This document shows, piece by piece, positions 21,801-32,561 of a stretch of 64,000 nt of DNA; positions within the stretch are counted from its first letter, which is position 1, and every line of letters begins with the position of its first letter. Source of the DNA: Anaspis maculata (taxonomy: Eukaryota > Arthropoda > Insecta > Coleoptera > Scraptiidae); NCBI GenBank assembly GCA_949128115.1, contig OX421965.1, positions 59,886,012 through 59,950,011 of the forward strand, in the 5' to 3' direction. The notes below the pieces were generated by a model. The model saw only the letters and a program-made list of their open reading frames with translations. It had not been told where the DNA came from and did not search any database. A program made the translations under genes and the position numbers.

Positions 21801-24800
21801 GTTGTTTCAGTAGTCGATTGCAAAGTTGAGCTGCCGGTTTCGGTAGAGGATTCGATCGTTTGTGTAGTTGGTTCTGGTGTTGTAACAGTTGTCGATTGCA
21901 ATGTTGAGCTTCCGGTTGCGGTAGAGGATTTAATCGTTGTGGTTGGTTCCGGTGTTGTTTCACTTGTCGACTCCGAAGTTGAACTGTCTATACTTGTGGC
22001 AGCTGTTTTCGCCGTTGTCGTCGATGGTTCTGGGGAGGTTTCAGTAGTCGATTGCAATATTGAGCTGCCGGTTTCGGTAGATGGTTCTGGGGTTGTTTCA
22101 GTAGTCGATTGCAATGTTGAGCTGCCGGTTTCGGTGGAGGATTCGATCTTTATTGTAGTTGGTTCTGGTGTTGTTACAGTTGTCGACTTTGAAGTTGAGC
22201 TGTCAGTACCTGCAGTGGTTTCGGCAGTTGTAGATGGTCCTGTTGAGGAGTCAGTAGTCGATTGCAATGTTGAGCTTCCGGTTTTGGTAGAGGATTCGAT
22301 CGTTGTTGTAGTTGGTTCTGGTGTTGTTACAGTTGTCGACTTTGAAGTTGAGCTGTCAGTACCTGCAGTGGTTTCGGCAGTTGTAGATGGTCCTGTTGAG
22401 GAGTCAGTAGTCGATTGCAATGTTGAGCTTCCGGTTTCGGTAGAGGATTCGATCGTTGTTGTAGCTGGTTTCGATGTTGTTTCACTTGTCGACTCCGAAG
22501 TTGAACTATCGGTACTTGTAGCAGCTGTTTTGGTCGTTGTCGTCGATGGTTCTGGGGTTGTTTCAGTAGTCGATTGCAATGTTGAACTGCCGGTTTCGGT
22601 AGATGGTTCTGGGGTTGCTTCAGTAGTCGATTGCAATGTTGACCTTCCGGTTTCGGTAGAGGATTCGATCGTTGTTGTAGTTGGTTCCGGTGTTGTTTCA
22701 CTTGTCGACTCCGGAGTTGAACTACCCGTACTTGTAGCAGATGTTTTGGCCGTTGTCGTCGATGGTTCTGGGGTTGTTTCAGTAGTCGATTGCAATGTTG
22801 AACTTCCGGTTTCGGTAGAGGATTCGATCGTTGTTGTAGTTGGTTCTGGTGTTGTAACAGTTGTCGATTGCAATGTTGAGCTTCCGGTTGCGGTAGAGGA
22901 TTTGATCGTTGTGGTTGGTTCCGGTGTTGTTTCACTTGTCGACTCCGAAGTTGAACTGTCTATACTTGTGGCAGCTGTTTTCGCCGTTGTCGTCGATGGT
23001 TCTGGGGAGGTTTCAGTAGTCGATTGCAATATTGAGCTGCCGGTTTCGGTAGATGGTTCTGGGGTTGTTTCAGTAGTCGATTGCAATGTTGAGCTGCCGG
23101 TTTCGGTGGAGGATTCGATCGTTATTGTAGTTGGTTCTGGTGTTGTTACAGTTGTCGACTTTGAAGTTGAGCTGTCAGTACCTGCAGTGGTTTCGGCAGT
23201 TGTAGATGGTCCTGTTGAGGAGTCAGTAGTCGATTGCAATGTTGAGCTTCCGGTTTTGGTAGAGGATTCGATCGTTGTTGTAGTTGGTTCTGGTGTTGTT
23301 ACAGTTGTCGACTTTGAAGTTGAGCTGTCAGTACCTGCAGTGGTTTCGGCAGTTGTAGATGGTCCTGTTGAGGAGTCAGTAGTCGATTGCAATGTTGAGC
23401 TTCCGGTTTCGGTAGAGGATTCGATCGTTGTTGTAGCTGGTTTCGATGTTGTTTCACTTGTCGACTCCGAAGTTGAACTATCGGTACTTGTAGCAGCTGT
23501 TTTGGTCGTTGTCGTCGATGGTTCTGGGGTTGTTTCAGTAGTCGATTGCAATGTTGAACTGCCGGTTTCGGTAGATGGTTCTGGGGTTGCTTCAGTAGTC
23601 GATTGCAATGTTGAGCTTCCGGTTTCGGTAGAGGATTCGATCGTTGTTGTAGTTGGTTCCGGTGCTGTTTCACTTGTCGACTCCGGAGTTGAACTACCCG
23701 TACTTGTAGCAGATGTTTTGGCCGTTGTCGTCGATGGTTCTGGGGTTGTTTCAGTAGTCGATTGCAATGTTGAACTTCCGGTTTCGGTAGAGGATTCGAT
23801 CGTTGTTGTAGTTGGTTCTGGTGTTGTTTCACTTGTCGACTCCGAGGTTGAACTATCGGTACTTGTAGCAGCTGTTTTGGCTGTTGTCGTCGATGCTTCT
23901 GGGGAGGTTTCAGTAGTCGATTGCAATGTTGAGCTGCCGATTTCGGTAGAGGATTTGATCGTTGTTGTAGTTCTCGACTCCGAAGTTGAACTATCGGTAC
24001 TTGTAGCTGTTTTGGCCGTTGTCGTCGATGGTTCAGGTGAAGTTTCAGTTGTTGATTGCAACGTTGAGCTTTCGGTGACGGTAGAAGATTGTATCGTTGT
24101 TGTAGATGGTTCGAGTGTTGTTTCACTTGTCGACTCCGAAGTTGAAATATCGGTTCCTGCAGTGGTTTCGGCAGTTGTGGATGGTCCTGTTGAGGATTCA
24201 GTAGTCGATTGCAATGTTGAACTTCCGGTTTCGGTAGAGGATTTGATCGTTGTGGTTGGTTCCGGTGTTGTTTCACTTGTCGACTCCGAAGTTGAACTAT
24301 CGATACTTGTGGCAGCTGTTTTTGCCGTTGTCGTAGATGGTTCTGGGGAGGTTTCAGTAGTCGATTGCAATGTTGAGCTGCCGGTTTCGGTGGAGGATCC
24401 GATCGTTGTTGTAGTTGGTTGTGGTGTTGTTACAGTTGTCGACTTTGAAGTTGAGCTGTCAGTACTTGCAGTGCTTTCGGCAGTTGTGGATGGCCCTGTT
24501 GAGGATTCAGTAGTCGATTGCAATGTTGAGCTTCCGGTTTCGGTGGAGGATTCGATCGTTGTTGTAGTTGGTTCCGGTGTTGTTTCACTTGTCGACTCCG
24601 AAGTTGAACTATCGGTACTAGTAGCAGCTGTTTTGGCCGTTGCCGTCGATGGTTCTGACGTTGTTTCAGTAGTCGATTGCAATGTTGAGCTTTCGGTGAC
24701 GGTAGATGATTGTATGGTTGTTGTGGTTGGTTCTGGTGTTGTTTCACTTGTCGAATCCGAAGTTGAACTATCGGTACTTGTAGCTGTTATGGCCGTTGTC

Positions 24801-27085
24801 GTCGATGGTTCAGGTGAAGTTTCAGTTGTTGATTGCAATGTTGAGCTTTCGGTAACGGTAGATGATTCTATTGTCGAAGTCGACATTATTTTAGTGCTGG
24901 TATATTGAGTAGTCGTTTGGCAATTACACGAAATGTCTTCACTGCATAGATTTATGGACGAATCGAATATTGACTTTCCGGGACATCCATATTCAGTCTG
25001 AATAAACGAACCATTCCTCAGTGCTGAACACAAATAGTACCTGGTGCAGGTCAAATCATTGGGTTTTCTGTATCGTCCTTTTTTGGTGCAAGAAAAATCA
25101 GGCTCGTCCGTCCTACAGTTTGGTGTTTCTGTCGTGGTTGCAACCGAAGTTGTTGTCGTTTTGCAAGGACAGCTGTATGTGGAATCACAGTCTCGCAGTT
25201 GAGGGTTGAAGAATTCACCGACATCACATGAGTACGAAGTTTTGATGTAGGTTTCATCAGGCATTTTCGAACAAAGATAGTAATCGATGCAGAAAGGATC
25301 TGATGGGTCATCAAACCGTCCTGATTGTACGCAAGTAAATTCTATGTTATTTCCGGTGCAGTCTGGTGTGAAAGTCGTTGTCAAAGCTGTTGTAGTGGTC
25401 AGCTGACATGGGCATTCATAGTGAATGCTGCAGTCTTGAATTTTTGTGTCGAAGAATGAACCACCGTCACATGAGTATTTGGTTTGGATAAAAGTACCAT
25501 CAGGCATTTGCGAACAAAGAAAGTAGTCAATACAGAAAGGATCGTTTGGATCATCGAATCTTCCAGATGTTTTGCAATGGAAATCGTTCCCCGTGCCGAC
25601 AGTACAAGTTGAAACTGTAGTCGTTGATTGAGTTGTGGCAGACTCGCAAGGGCAGTTATAAATTGTACTACAAATGTGGATTAAGGGGTCAAAGAAGGAG
25701 CCTTGTGGACATGTGTATTCAGTTTGTATGAATGATCCGTTTCTTAGTAAAGAGCAAAGGTAATACATGGTACAGTTGACTATGTTTGGGTTTTGGAAGC
25801 GTCCCTTTTCGGTACACTTGAACTCAGTTGAGGTGGTTACCACACAAGGATCTGGTGTGGTTGGTAGTATTGTAGTCGTTTGGCAAGGACATGTGTAGTA
25901 TCTACTGCACCTTTGTTGGTCTGGATCGTAATGAGAGTTTGGAGGGCAAACGTTGATTGATTTTAGAAATGTACCATCGTCTAATAATGTACAGAGATAG
26001 TATGAGTTGCAAGACAAATCGCTTGGGTTAGCGAATCTTCCTTCTGTGGTACATTCGAAATGGGCATCACTGGAACATTGAGGAGTTGAGGTTGTAGTTT
26101 GAGTACAAGGACATTCGTAGTATTTGCTGCAACGTTGTTCTGCCGGGTCATATAGAGAATTACTTGGACAAGAGTAAGTTGTTTGGTAAAAAGTGCCATC
26201 ATCCAAAAGCGCACAAAGAATGTACGAAGAGCATGTTAAATCTGCAGGATTTTTGAACCTTCCATCTGCAGTGCAAGTGAATTGCGTGCTGTCTGTAGAA
26301 CATTCATTTGATGGGGTTGTCGTAGTAGTACAAGGACATTGATAGTACTTGCTGCATCTATCTTCGTCTGGATCATAGAGCGAGCCGATTGGACACGTGT
26401 AGTTCGTTTGATATATTCCACCATCACCCAGTACAGAGCACAAAATATACGAAGCGCAAGTTGAATCACTCGGATTTCTAAACCGCCCATCTTCACTGCA
26501 CTTGAAATAGCTTGTAGTCGTACAAGGAGATGAAGTGGTTAGTTTATTGTTGCAAGGGCACTGGTAGTACCAACTACATCTTTCAACGTTCGGATCGTAG
26601 AAAGAACCCTTCGGGCACGAATTTCTAGTCCCATGAAACGTACCGTCTTCCAATTTGGTGCACAAGAAATACTTTGTGCAACTCAAATCCTGGGGATCTC
26701 TGAATCTTCCATCACTGTCACAAGCAAATTCTTCGTCGCTTACTGTGCACTCGTCAGCAGTCTGGTACGTTGCAATGCTTCCCAGTTTATTTCTGGCGCA
26801 TTGGTAGTTGTCGTTGCATGAAGAATTGGCCGGATCGAAATTCTCTTTGTTGCACGTGTACAGGGTTGGTTCGTAGTTGCCATCCGATAGTTCTTGACAC
26901 CAAACGTACTTGTCGCAAGAATAATCCGTGTAATATGGGAATTTTTCATCGTCTCTGCATTCTAGGACGCTTTGTGCTGCCGCAAAAGGTAACACCTAAT
27001 TCAATAAAACAAAATCAAATGGGAGGTTGAACAAAAACAAAAGACTCACAAGTAAGATGCCGAGGAAAGCTAGTGCAGTGCCCAT
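18824..27085 (-). CDS. Mucin A: multi-CBM14 peritrophin-like mucin, 2,715 aa
   Basis: There are three exons: 27050-27085, 19552-26995 and 18824-19491, with GT/AG introns of 54 bp (phase 0) and 60 bp (phase 1). The two joins restore one frame. The signal peptide is MGTALAFLGILLVLPFAAAQ. Residues about 25-702 hold nine six-cysteine CBM14 domains; most are preceded by a GRF/GRY-x-(N/D/K)P motif and end in a CPC. Residues about 703-2,555 are a Ser/Thr/Pro/Glu core built from imperfect 50-53-residue units. Two more CBM14 domains close the protein. CBM14 domains bind chitin and could cross-link fibrils; the core is expected to be heavily O-glycosylated. This is the architecture of insect intestinal mucins of the peritrophic matrix (known); the tissue is inferred. 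Tracheal or cuticular mucin is the alternative. Confidence 0.9.
19552..24925 (-). repeat. Coding repeat array of mucin A, about 50-53-aa units
   Basis: Imperfect units carry recurring blocks (SSTETGSSTLQSTTE, PEPSTTTAKTAATS, SSTSESTSETTPEPTTTTI). Unit length varies between 42 and 53 residues. Higher-order structure is visible: a 972-bp block is duplicated in tandem (see the next feature). The minus-strand frame is open throughout. Confidence 0.9.
21650..23593 (-). repeat. Tandem 972-bp higher-order duplication inside mucin A
   Basis: Landmarks recur 972 bp apart: GGGGTTGCTTCAGTAGTC at 22611 and 23583, and the TTGTTACAGTTGTCGACTTT stretch at 22171 and 23143. 972 is 324 codons, so the frame is kept. 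The two copies differ by few bases, implying a recent duplication. A shorter pair 153 bp (51 codons) apart lies inside each copy (22171/22324). Confidence 0.85.
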
Positions 27086-27096
27086 ACTGCTTGAGC

Positions 27097-27132
27097 AACT
27101 GAAGAGAAAAAACGAGAAAACATGCATATTTA
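27097..27132 (-). promoter_or_regulatory. Candidate core promoter of mucin A
   Basis: On the minus strand, TAAATA (27127-27132) lies 32 bp upstream of TCAGTT (27097-27102), an arthropod-type initiator, and the ATG follows within 20 bp. The same TCAG is preceded by a pyrimidine tract, so it could instead be the acceptor of a 5'-UTR intron. Confidence 0.35.
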
Positions 27133-29830
27133 CCGCATCAAGTGCTTGGAAGTCATCGACATAAAAGGATTAGAGATTATTATTACGACTCAGCACCATA
27201 ATTTCATTTTCGACAGATTAGGCAATGGTTTTGAGCCACACAATTCAAGTTAATTGCTGAATTGTGTGGACAGAATAAATATAATAACGATTATAATAAT
27301 TTCGGAATTGTGATGTGTGTATTAATTTTTGTCTTTCAGTAGAAAAGTGCGAAAGACATGGCGAGATTAAGTGTACTTAGCGGTCGTTTGAAAGGCGTTA
27401 TTCTTCAGCTAACTGTGGTGAGCTACCTAATTTTCTGTTAATTAAAATTATAGAAGTGCCTCTCCACGAAAGTTATTCACTTAAAATCCTAAAACAGAAG
27501 GTCAAAAAATCTGTTATTATTTTTTATTTCTTGCAAGGGAAGGATCATATGTTCTATTGAGTTACCGGCCAAATCACATTTCTCGAAAAAAAAAAGCTGT
27601 TGACAAATGTTGTACTTTTGTACTTTTGCACCGAACGTATTTCAACCATTTGCACCGAACGTATTTCAACCAAAGTTTATTTGCTGAAAGAGTACTTCAC
27701 AAAGATTTGACGGAACGTAGACTCCACAGATTCGATTATATTCTGGGATGTAACTTGAAAAACTAATAGTAATCGAATTTCCCGCCAAAAAATACGAAAA
27801 AAATTGCTATGAAATTTGGACAGTGATACTGCCGTCAGGTGAAAGAATAACGTTGTTACAGTGAAACCGATTTTACAGGAGAGCCATTTGAAATTTGGAG
27901 TCGTTTTGAACCGTCCGATTTTTGTCAAATAATATGAATATTTTGCGGCACTTTTTTCTCAATGGTATTGTTTTTTGGTGAGCTAACATCTTGAGATGCC
28001 ACAATCAAGAGAAAAAATTGCTCACCTGAAATAACGAGTGATAAAATAAATTTATCTTCAAGTCGCCTATGATTTCTGAAAATCTGGCGGAAAAACGTGT
28101 CTACCAAACCAAGGAGACCGGAGGCATACTTTAAGGAGAAATTTATTCGATCACTCCTTGTTTGACTCGTACGACAATTTTTTGTTTGTCTTTGGCTACG
28201 AGCAGAGCTCATTCAGCCACGACTTTGCTTGTATTTTTGAATATTGGCTTTCCAAAAACATCTTGAAGTGAAAAAAATCAAAAGTCAAATGAAGAAGTAA
28301 AAAGACGAAAAAACAAACCAGACAAGAAAACTAAACATTCTCTATGGTACTAAACTTTTGAAACTCCCACAACCCACAACCAAACCTATTCCATGACAAA
28401 AATCAATTATTTCCTTGGCGACGTCTCCGTTCTCCAGGGCGATAAGAAATAATGTTGTTGCATATAGGGGAAGAGCTCTTCCCTCTCATACGACAATCCT
28501 CACTAGTAATTTCAAATTAATACCTATAATAATAATAATAATAATAATGTGTGCCGTACACACGTTACACATCAAACCGCATGTAGTGGTATACGTTATG
28601 GCGATTATTTCGGAGGGAGATTGTTGAGGATGATTAGACAAATAAGCCGTAAGTAACAACACGTGGTCCGTGGTGTTTTTTCTGAGTAGTCCAAATTCAA
28701 GTATATTGTTCACATACGTCAAAATCTTGAAGCGAAATACACACATGTCTTCAATTTTTTAGTAAGTTCATACAAAAAAATGAAAAACAAAAATATCAGC
28801 GAACTTCGAAAGTCTGAAAATGCAAAAAAACTCATTTTTGAGAAATTTTCACATATGTACCTTGTTCTTCCGCCGACAAATACTTGCACTCAGTTTATAA
28901 CAAACGCTACTGTTGAATTATTTATTTGAAATAATAAAGAAAAAACATGAAATTTTCACCCGGCGTCACCTTGTCAGCACAGGGTTTAGACACCTACCCT
29001 GTGCGTCCAGGATCAGGAGTTACCTGTTATTGTCTAAGTTTAAACATTTCCAAGTATCGTTTTGATGCTAGTGCGCATGCGTTTCATTGTTGACCAGAAG
29101 TGTTTGAATTTGCGCGTGTTTGTTTTGTCTTCGAAAATATTCAACCAAATACCTACGATGGAATCAAAGTGACAATGTTAACGAAGCAGACTTGATCATA
29201 TTTTAACTGCTGACTTGACCAAATTTTTTCGAAGTTCGTCTTTTCTTAATTCTTATGATCCCTCAACTACTCCTGACCTGGAACTGATTGGATTTGAGTG
29301 AAATTTCACTTATGAGTAGATAATCATCCGAAACAAAGCTCTGACAAGTTACAGCCAAATACCTTTACCCGTTTAAGAATTATCAATGAAAAAACAATAA
29401 GTAAGTCGAACTTTGAGCCCCCTCCCATATCTCAAAAAATTGGGATTTTATTAATAATTATTGTCATGTTTACATGTGGATAATGCAGCGTTAACATTCT
29501 TCCTTTGCGCGATGCACTCAAATATCTTGTCGTTTCTGAAAATTCAGCGTCATCACTTATAACCGGTACCAAGTTTTTGTATAGATTATAGATGCTCTTG
29601 TTCGCCAATACAAGAAATTACTGGAGTCATACATACGAAATGGAAATAATCTTTCAAAGCTTTTCAAAGTAGGGATTTGGAATATTGAGAAAAAAAATTT
29701 AAACCATTTTAATTCTGGAAACCTTAATTCAATCAATTGACAATTTCTTTACTTAAATTAGAAACATGGGCTTATAATGATAAAGTTATCATTTGAGGTT
29801 TTCCTTCTAAAAATAGACCCAAGTGCTGAT
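27133..29830. other. Intergenic, no gene recognised
   Basis: This 2.7-kb stretch between mucin A and the 145-aa gene shows no recognisable coding region. A 23-bp direct duplication (TTTGCACCGAACGTATTTCA) occurs at about 27625-27670, and a TAA microsatellite at 28526-28548. Confidence 0.35.
28526..28548. repeat. ATA/TAA microsatellite
   Basis: About seven to eight AATAATAAT trinucleotide units. Confidence 0.9.
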
Positions 29831-29831
29831 T

Positions 29832-30341
29832 TTACCCTGACTTCCAGCAGCTAGGTATAAGCCAACACCCTGGCTCCGGCAAGTCCTTATTGAAATAGCC
29901 AACTTTGCATTTTTTCACTTGAGGGTGCCGCTCTTTTCCACTTCCAACACATTCAATGTAATTTTTGCAATTTTTCGAGTTGGGATCTGAGATTCTAGTG
30001 ATGGAATTCGGCACGTCATTGCAGATTGCATCTATGCATGTTGAGTGAAGAGAACATCTGTTGCTCGTAGGATTGAAAAGGGCAGATTTTGGGCACGCAT
30101 AGTCGGTCATGATCAAAGTACCCAGTAGATTAACACACAAGTAATACTTTTTGCATAGTGGGTCTTGGTGGCGAAATCTGCCTACTCCTGAGCATAAATT
30201 GGTATCATCAAGCGCAGTGGAATTTAATACTAATAACACGGTGATCTGGAATAATTAAGAAAATGTTTCAGTAGGTATGGATAACTATAAATATATATTT
30301 GAATTTTGTACCCTTACCAAAAGAACTGCTTTATTCATCAT
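29832..30341 (-). CDS. Secreted two-domain CBM14 protein, 145 aa
   Basis: Exon 1 is 30318-30341 and exon 2 is 29832-30245, with a 72-bp intron (GTAAGG donor, TTATTCCAG acceptor) in phase 0 inside the signal peptide. The protein begins MMNKAVLLITVLLVLNSTAL. Two CBM14 domains follow: one at about residues 26-79 (GRFRHQDPLCKKYYLC motif) and a more diverged one at about 80-142 with a CKNYIEC core. It has no mucin region. Two chitin-binding domains and nothing else match the small peritrophins/obstructor-like proteins of insects (known families); which of these it belongs to cannot be decided here. It sits between the two mucins and is transcribed in the same direction. Confidence 0.88.
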
Positions 30342-30353
30342 TATGCTGTTGAA

Positions 30354-30382
30354 AATGAAGGAACTAAACCTAAAGAGTTATA
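30354..30382 (-). promoter_or_regulatory. Candidate core promoter of the 145-aa gene
   Basis: TATAA (30378-30382) lies 26 bp upstream of a TCATT initiator-like motif (30354-30358). The ATG follows after about 15 bp. This is similar in layout to the candidate promoter of mucin A. Confidence 0.4.
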
Positions 30383-30489
30383 TCTACTCATCAGATAATA
30401 TTTTATTATCTTATTTGCTGAATTTTGTCACGTTGTTCCATTGTTACTTTTTTACGTAATTAATTTTTTTCTCGATTTTTTTGTTATAA

Positions 30490-30680
30490 CAAAAACGCAT
30501 GGCCCATTGAGTATGGCTTGTCAAGAGATATCTCTCAAATTTAGCTACGCCACACGGAGCGGGTTACTGGATGGGCGACCCGTGTCAAGTGGGCTCCAGA
30601 AAAAAAAAGAGAGGTGTTTTTATCCTCTTGGAATAATCGAATCAGGGGTCACATAATCCCTCAACTGGCAACGGACAAAC
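30490..30680 (+). repeat. Possible SINE fragment with 5S rRNA-like motif
   Basis: GGGTTACTGGATGGGCGACC resembles the internal control region at the 3' side of 5S rRNA (which reads roughly AGTACTTGGATGGGTGACC). The similarity covers about 20 bp only, followed by an A-rich run. It may be a piece of a 5S-derived SINE or a chance match. Confidence 0.3.
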
Positions 30681-31742
30681 CAGTCGATGTATTCTGACCA
30701 GAATCAGAAAGCCAAATAAGCATTACGTTTTGTGCTGGGGTTCAGTTTTTAATATGTTATGAAGTAGGTCTGTTACTCGGTCTGTTATTTCTGAAAAGAA
30801 CAACATTGATACAGAATCCTTTAAACGCTGCGCGTCGCTGAACAGTTGAGCTCCTTGATTCAGTTGGAATGTTGGCTCCAGTTAGGTTAACTCCATCTTT
30901 TTCTAGACTTTTGTTGATAACGAAACACATCACATTCACTTCTACAGACATTTCTAAGTCCATAAGGGTGAAGACGAATGCTAAAATCCGTCCCGATTCC
31001 AAGATAATAATTTTATTGCGTCGCACTATTTCTTCCAGCGTACGCCACACAACAGCATTAAGTGATGCGTGGTCTCTTCCCCTTTCTCCCTTTCTATAGT
31101 TGCTCCCTTCCCCACAGAGGGCCTATTACTATAACTATCACAATAAATACGGGAGAACAAGAAACTATAGAATATGGTCTGCAACTTTTATTTCTTCATA
31201 GATGGAGTTAACGTAGCCGGACCCGGAATGTTTGCTGAAAGCCAAGGCGCGCCACCGTGTATCACATAGCACGTAAAACGTTAACGATTGTGCCGACTCA
31301 TGCGATGTTGGTGGTGGTTGAAGATCCCTTACCTGCGTTGGTTAGAGCACACAGTGTAGTGGAGGAAAGCATTCACCTAGGGCAATTGCGTGACGTTGGT
31401 TCAGCTTGTCGCCACTTGGTGGCTTTGGTTCGGTGGCACAGTGCGCTTGCGCCAGATCCAGATTATCGACTAGTTTCGTTTCTTTATGTTTTGCAAATTG
31501 CAAATAAAAGTCGAACAACGGCCCATCGCTTCTTCAGGGCTTCATTGGTGGGGAAATTGTGAAATTTTATGCCATTTCTGTTTTTGTTGAATTTTGAGAG
31601 CGGTGTGACACAGAAAATTTATAGGGCATTTTTCAGCGTCGACAATATAGAAAGATGAGAAGAGAACTAATGACAGCGGGCAATTGGTGTGACCAAAATC
31701 ACGCGATTGACAGCTATGACACACGATTTGGCGATTTGCAAT

Positions 31743-31931
31743 GGGTGCTTTCCACCTAGCTCCAAATTTGGTACACCTACCATTTACGCATGTGCGGGTG
31801 CCAAACGGTGCTTTCCATCTACGTGTTCTTACCCGGTTCTGTGCCTTCCATTGAATCACATAAAATTTTGTGCCACGCTATGGAACATGTGCCGTCTGGT
31901 GGTATTTGTACCGTCTAGGTGGAAAGCACCC
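31743..31931. mobile_element. MITE, GGGTGCTTTCC family, copy 1
   Basis: 189 bp with inverted ends GGGTGCTTTCCACCTAG and CTAGGTGGAAAGCACCC. An internal inverted copy of the same motif (GGTGCTTTCCATCTACG near 31806) is present. Other copies are at 56127-56338 and 57280-57727. No coding potential and no certain target duplication. Confidence 0.75.
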
Positions 31932-31934
31932 TAT

Positions 31935-32275
31935 ACCAATAGGTCGCGGGAACAAAAATGGCTGCCTAAAGATGGGCATATGGTTTGATGTTATCTTTAC
32001 TAGTACTTGGTAATATAATTTTCTTTGGTTGTAATAAATACAAGGATAAATTATCGAAGAATTGTCACTGTATTAGAAAAATTAATGCGCTGAACTCAAG
32101 ATTTGGCTGAGTAATGAGTAAGAACGAGCGAATCTCTACTGCGCTACCTTGGCACCCCCCAATGCGCAAACGCGGGCAGGAGGCGCTTCGTTCTCGGCTT
32201 CGTTGTGCCGGCGTGCCTGCAACGTTGCCATAGCGGGTGCCAGGGTGACGGTTACGTTCCCGCGACCTATTGGTG
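31935..32275. repeat. Inverted pair CAATAGGTCGCGGGAAC
   Basis: CCAATAGGTCGCGGGAAC near 31937 is mirrored by GTTCCCGCGACCTATTGG near 32254, bounding about 335 bp that is GC-rich on its right half. Nature unknown; probably a non-autonomous DNA element abutting the MITE at 31743. Confidence 0.5.
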
Positions 32276-32520
32276 AACCTAAAGTCTCCAGGTGGCAAAC
32301 GGCGCCGCAAGAGCCCCCTACATGCAATCGCCCCATAAGGCCAACGTTGAATGAATGCATACCTAAAGATAACATTTAAAAAATATTGTCGATTCGTGTC
32401 GATAATTATTTATTCCTCGAAATATTTTATTAACTAGACTCGATTGTAAATCAATAACAATAATAGTAAACACTAAACAATAAGTAAACAATAAATAACT
32501 TCTTTTTTTGGCAAATTCAA

Positions 32521-32526
32521 TTTATT
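32521..32526 (-). terminator. Poly(A) signal of mucin B
   Basis: AATAAA on the minus strand, 36 bp downstream of the TAA stop of mucin B. Confidence 0.75.
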
Positions 32527-32561
32527 CTACAACATTTCCAACACTAGGGAGACAAATTATT

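Noticed and set aside
19851..24908. 1,685-codon plus-strand ORF opposite mucin A
   Set aside because: Purely periodic Val/Ser/Asp reading complementary to the Ser/Thr core; the minus strand carries signal peptide, introns and CBM14 domains.
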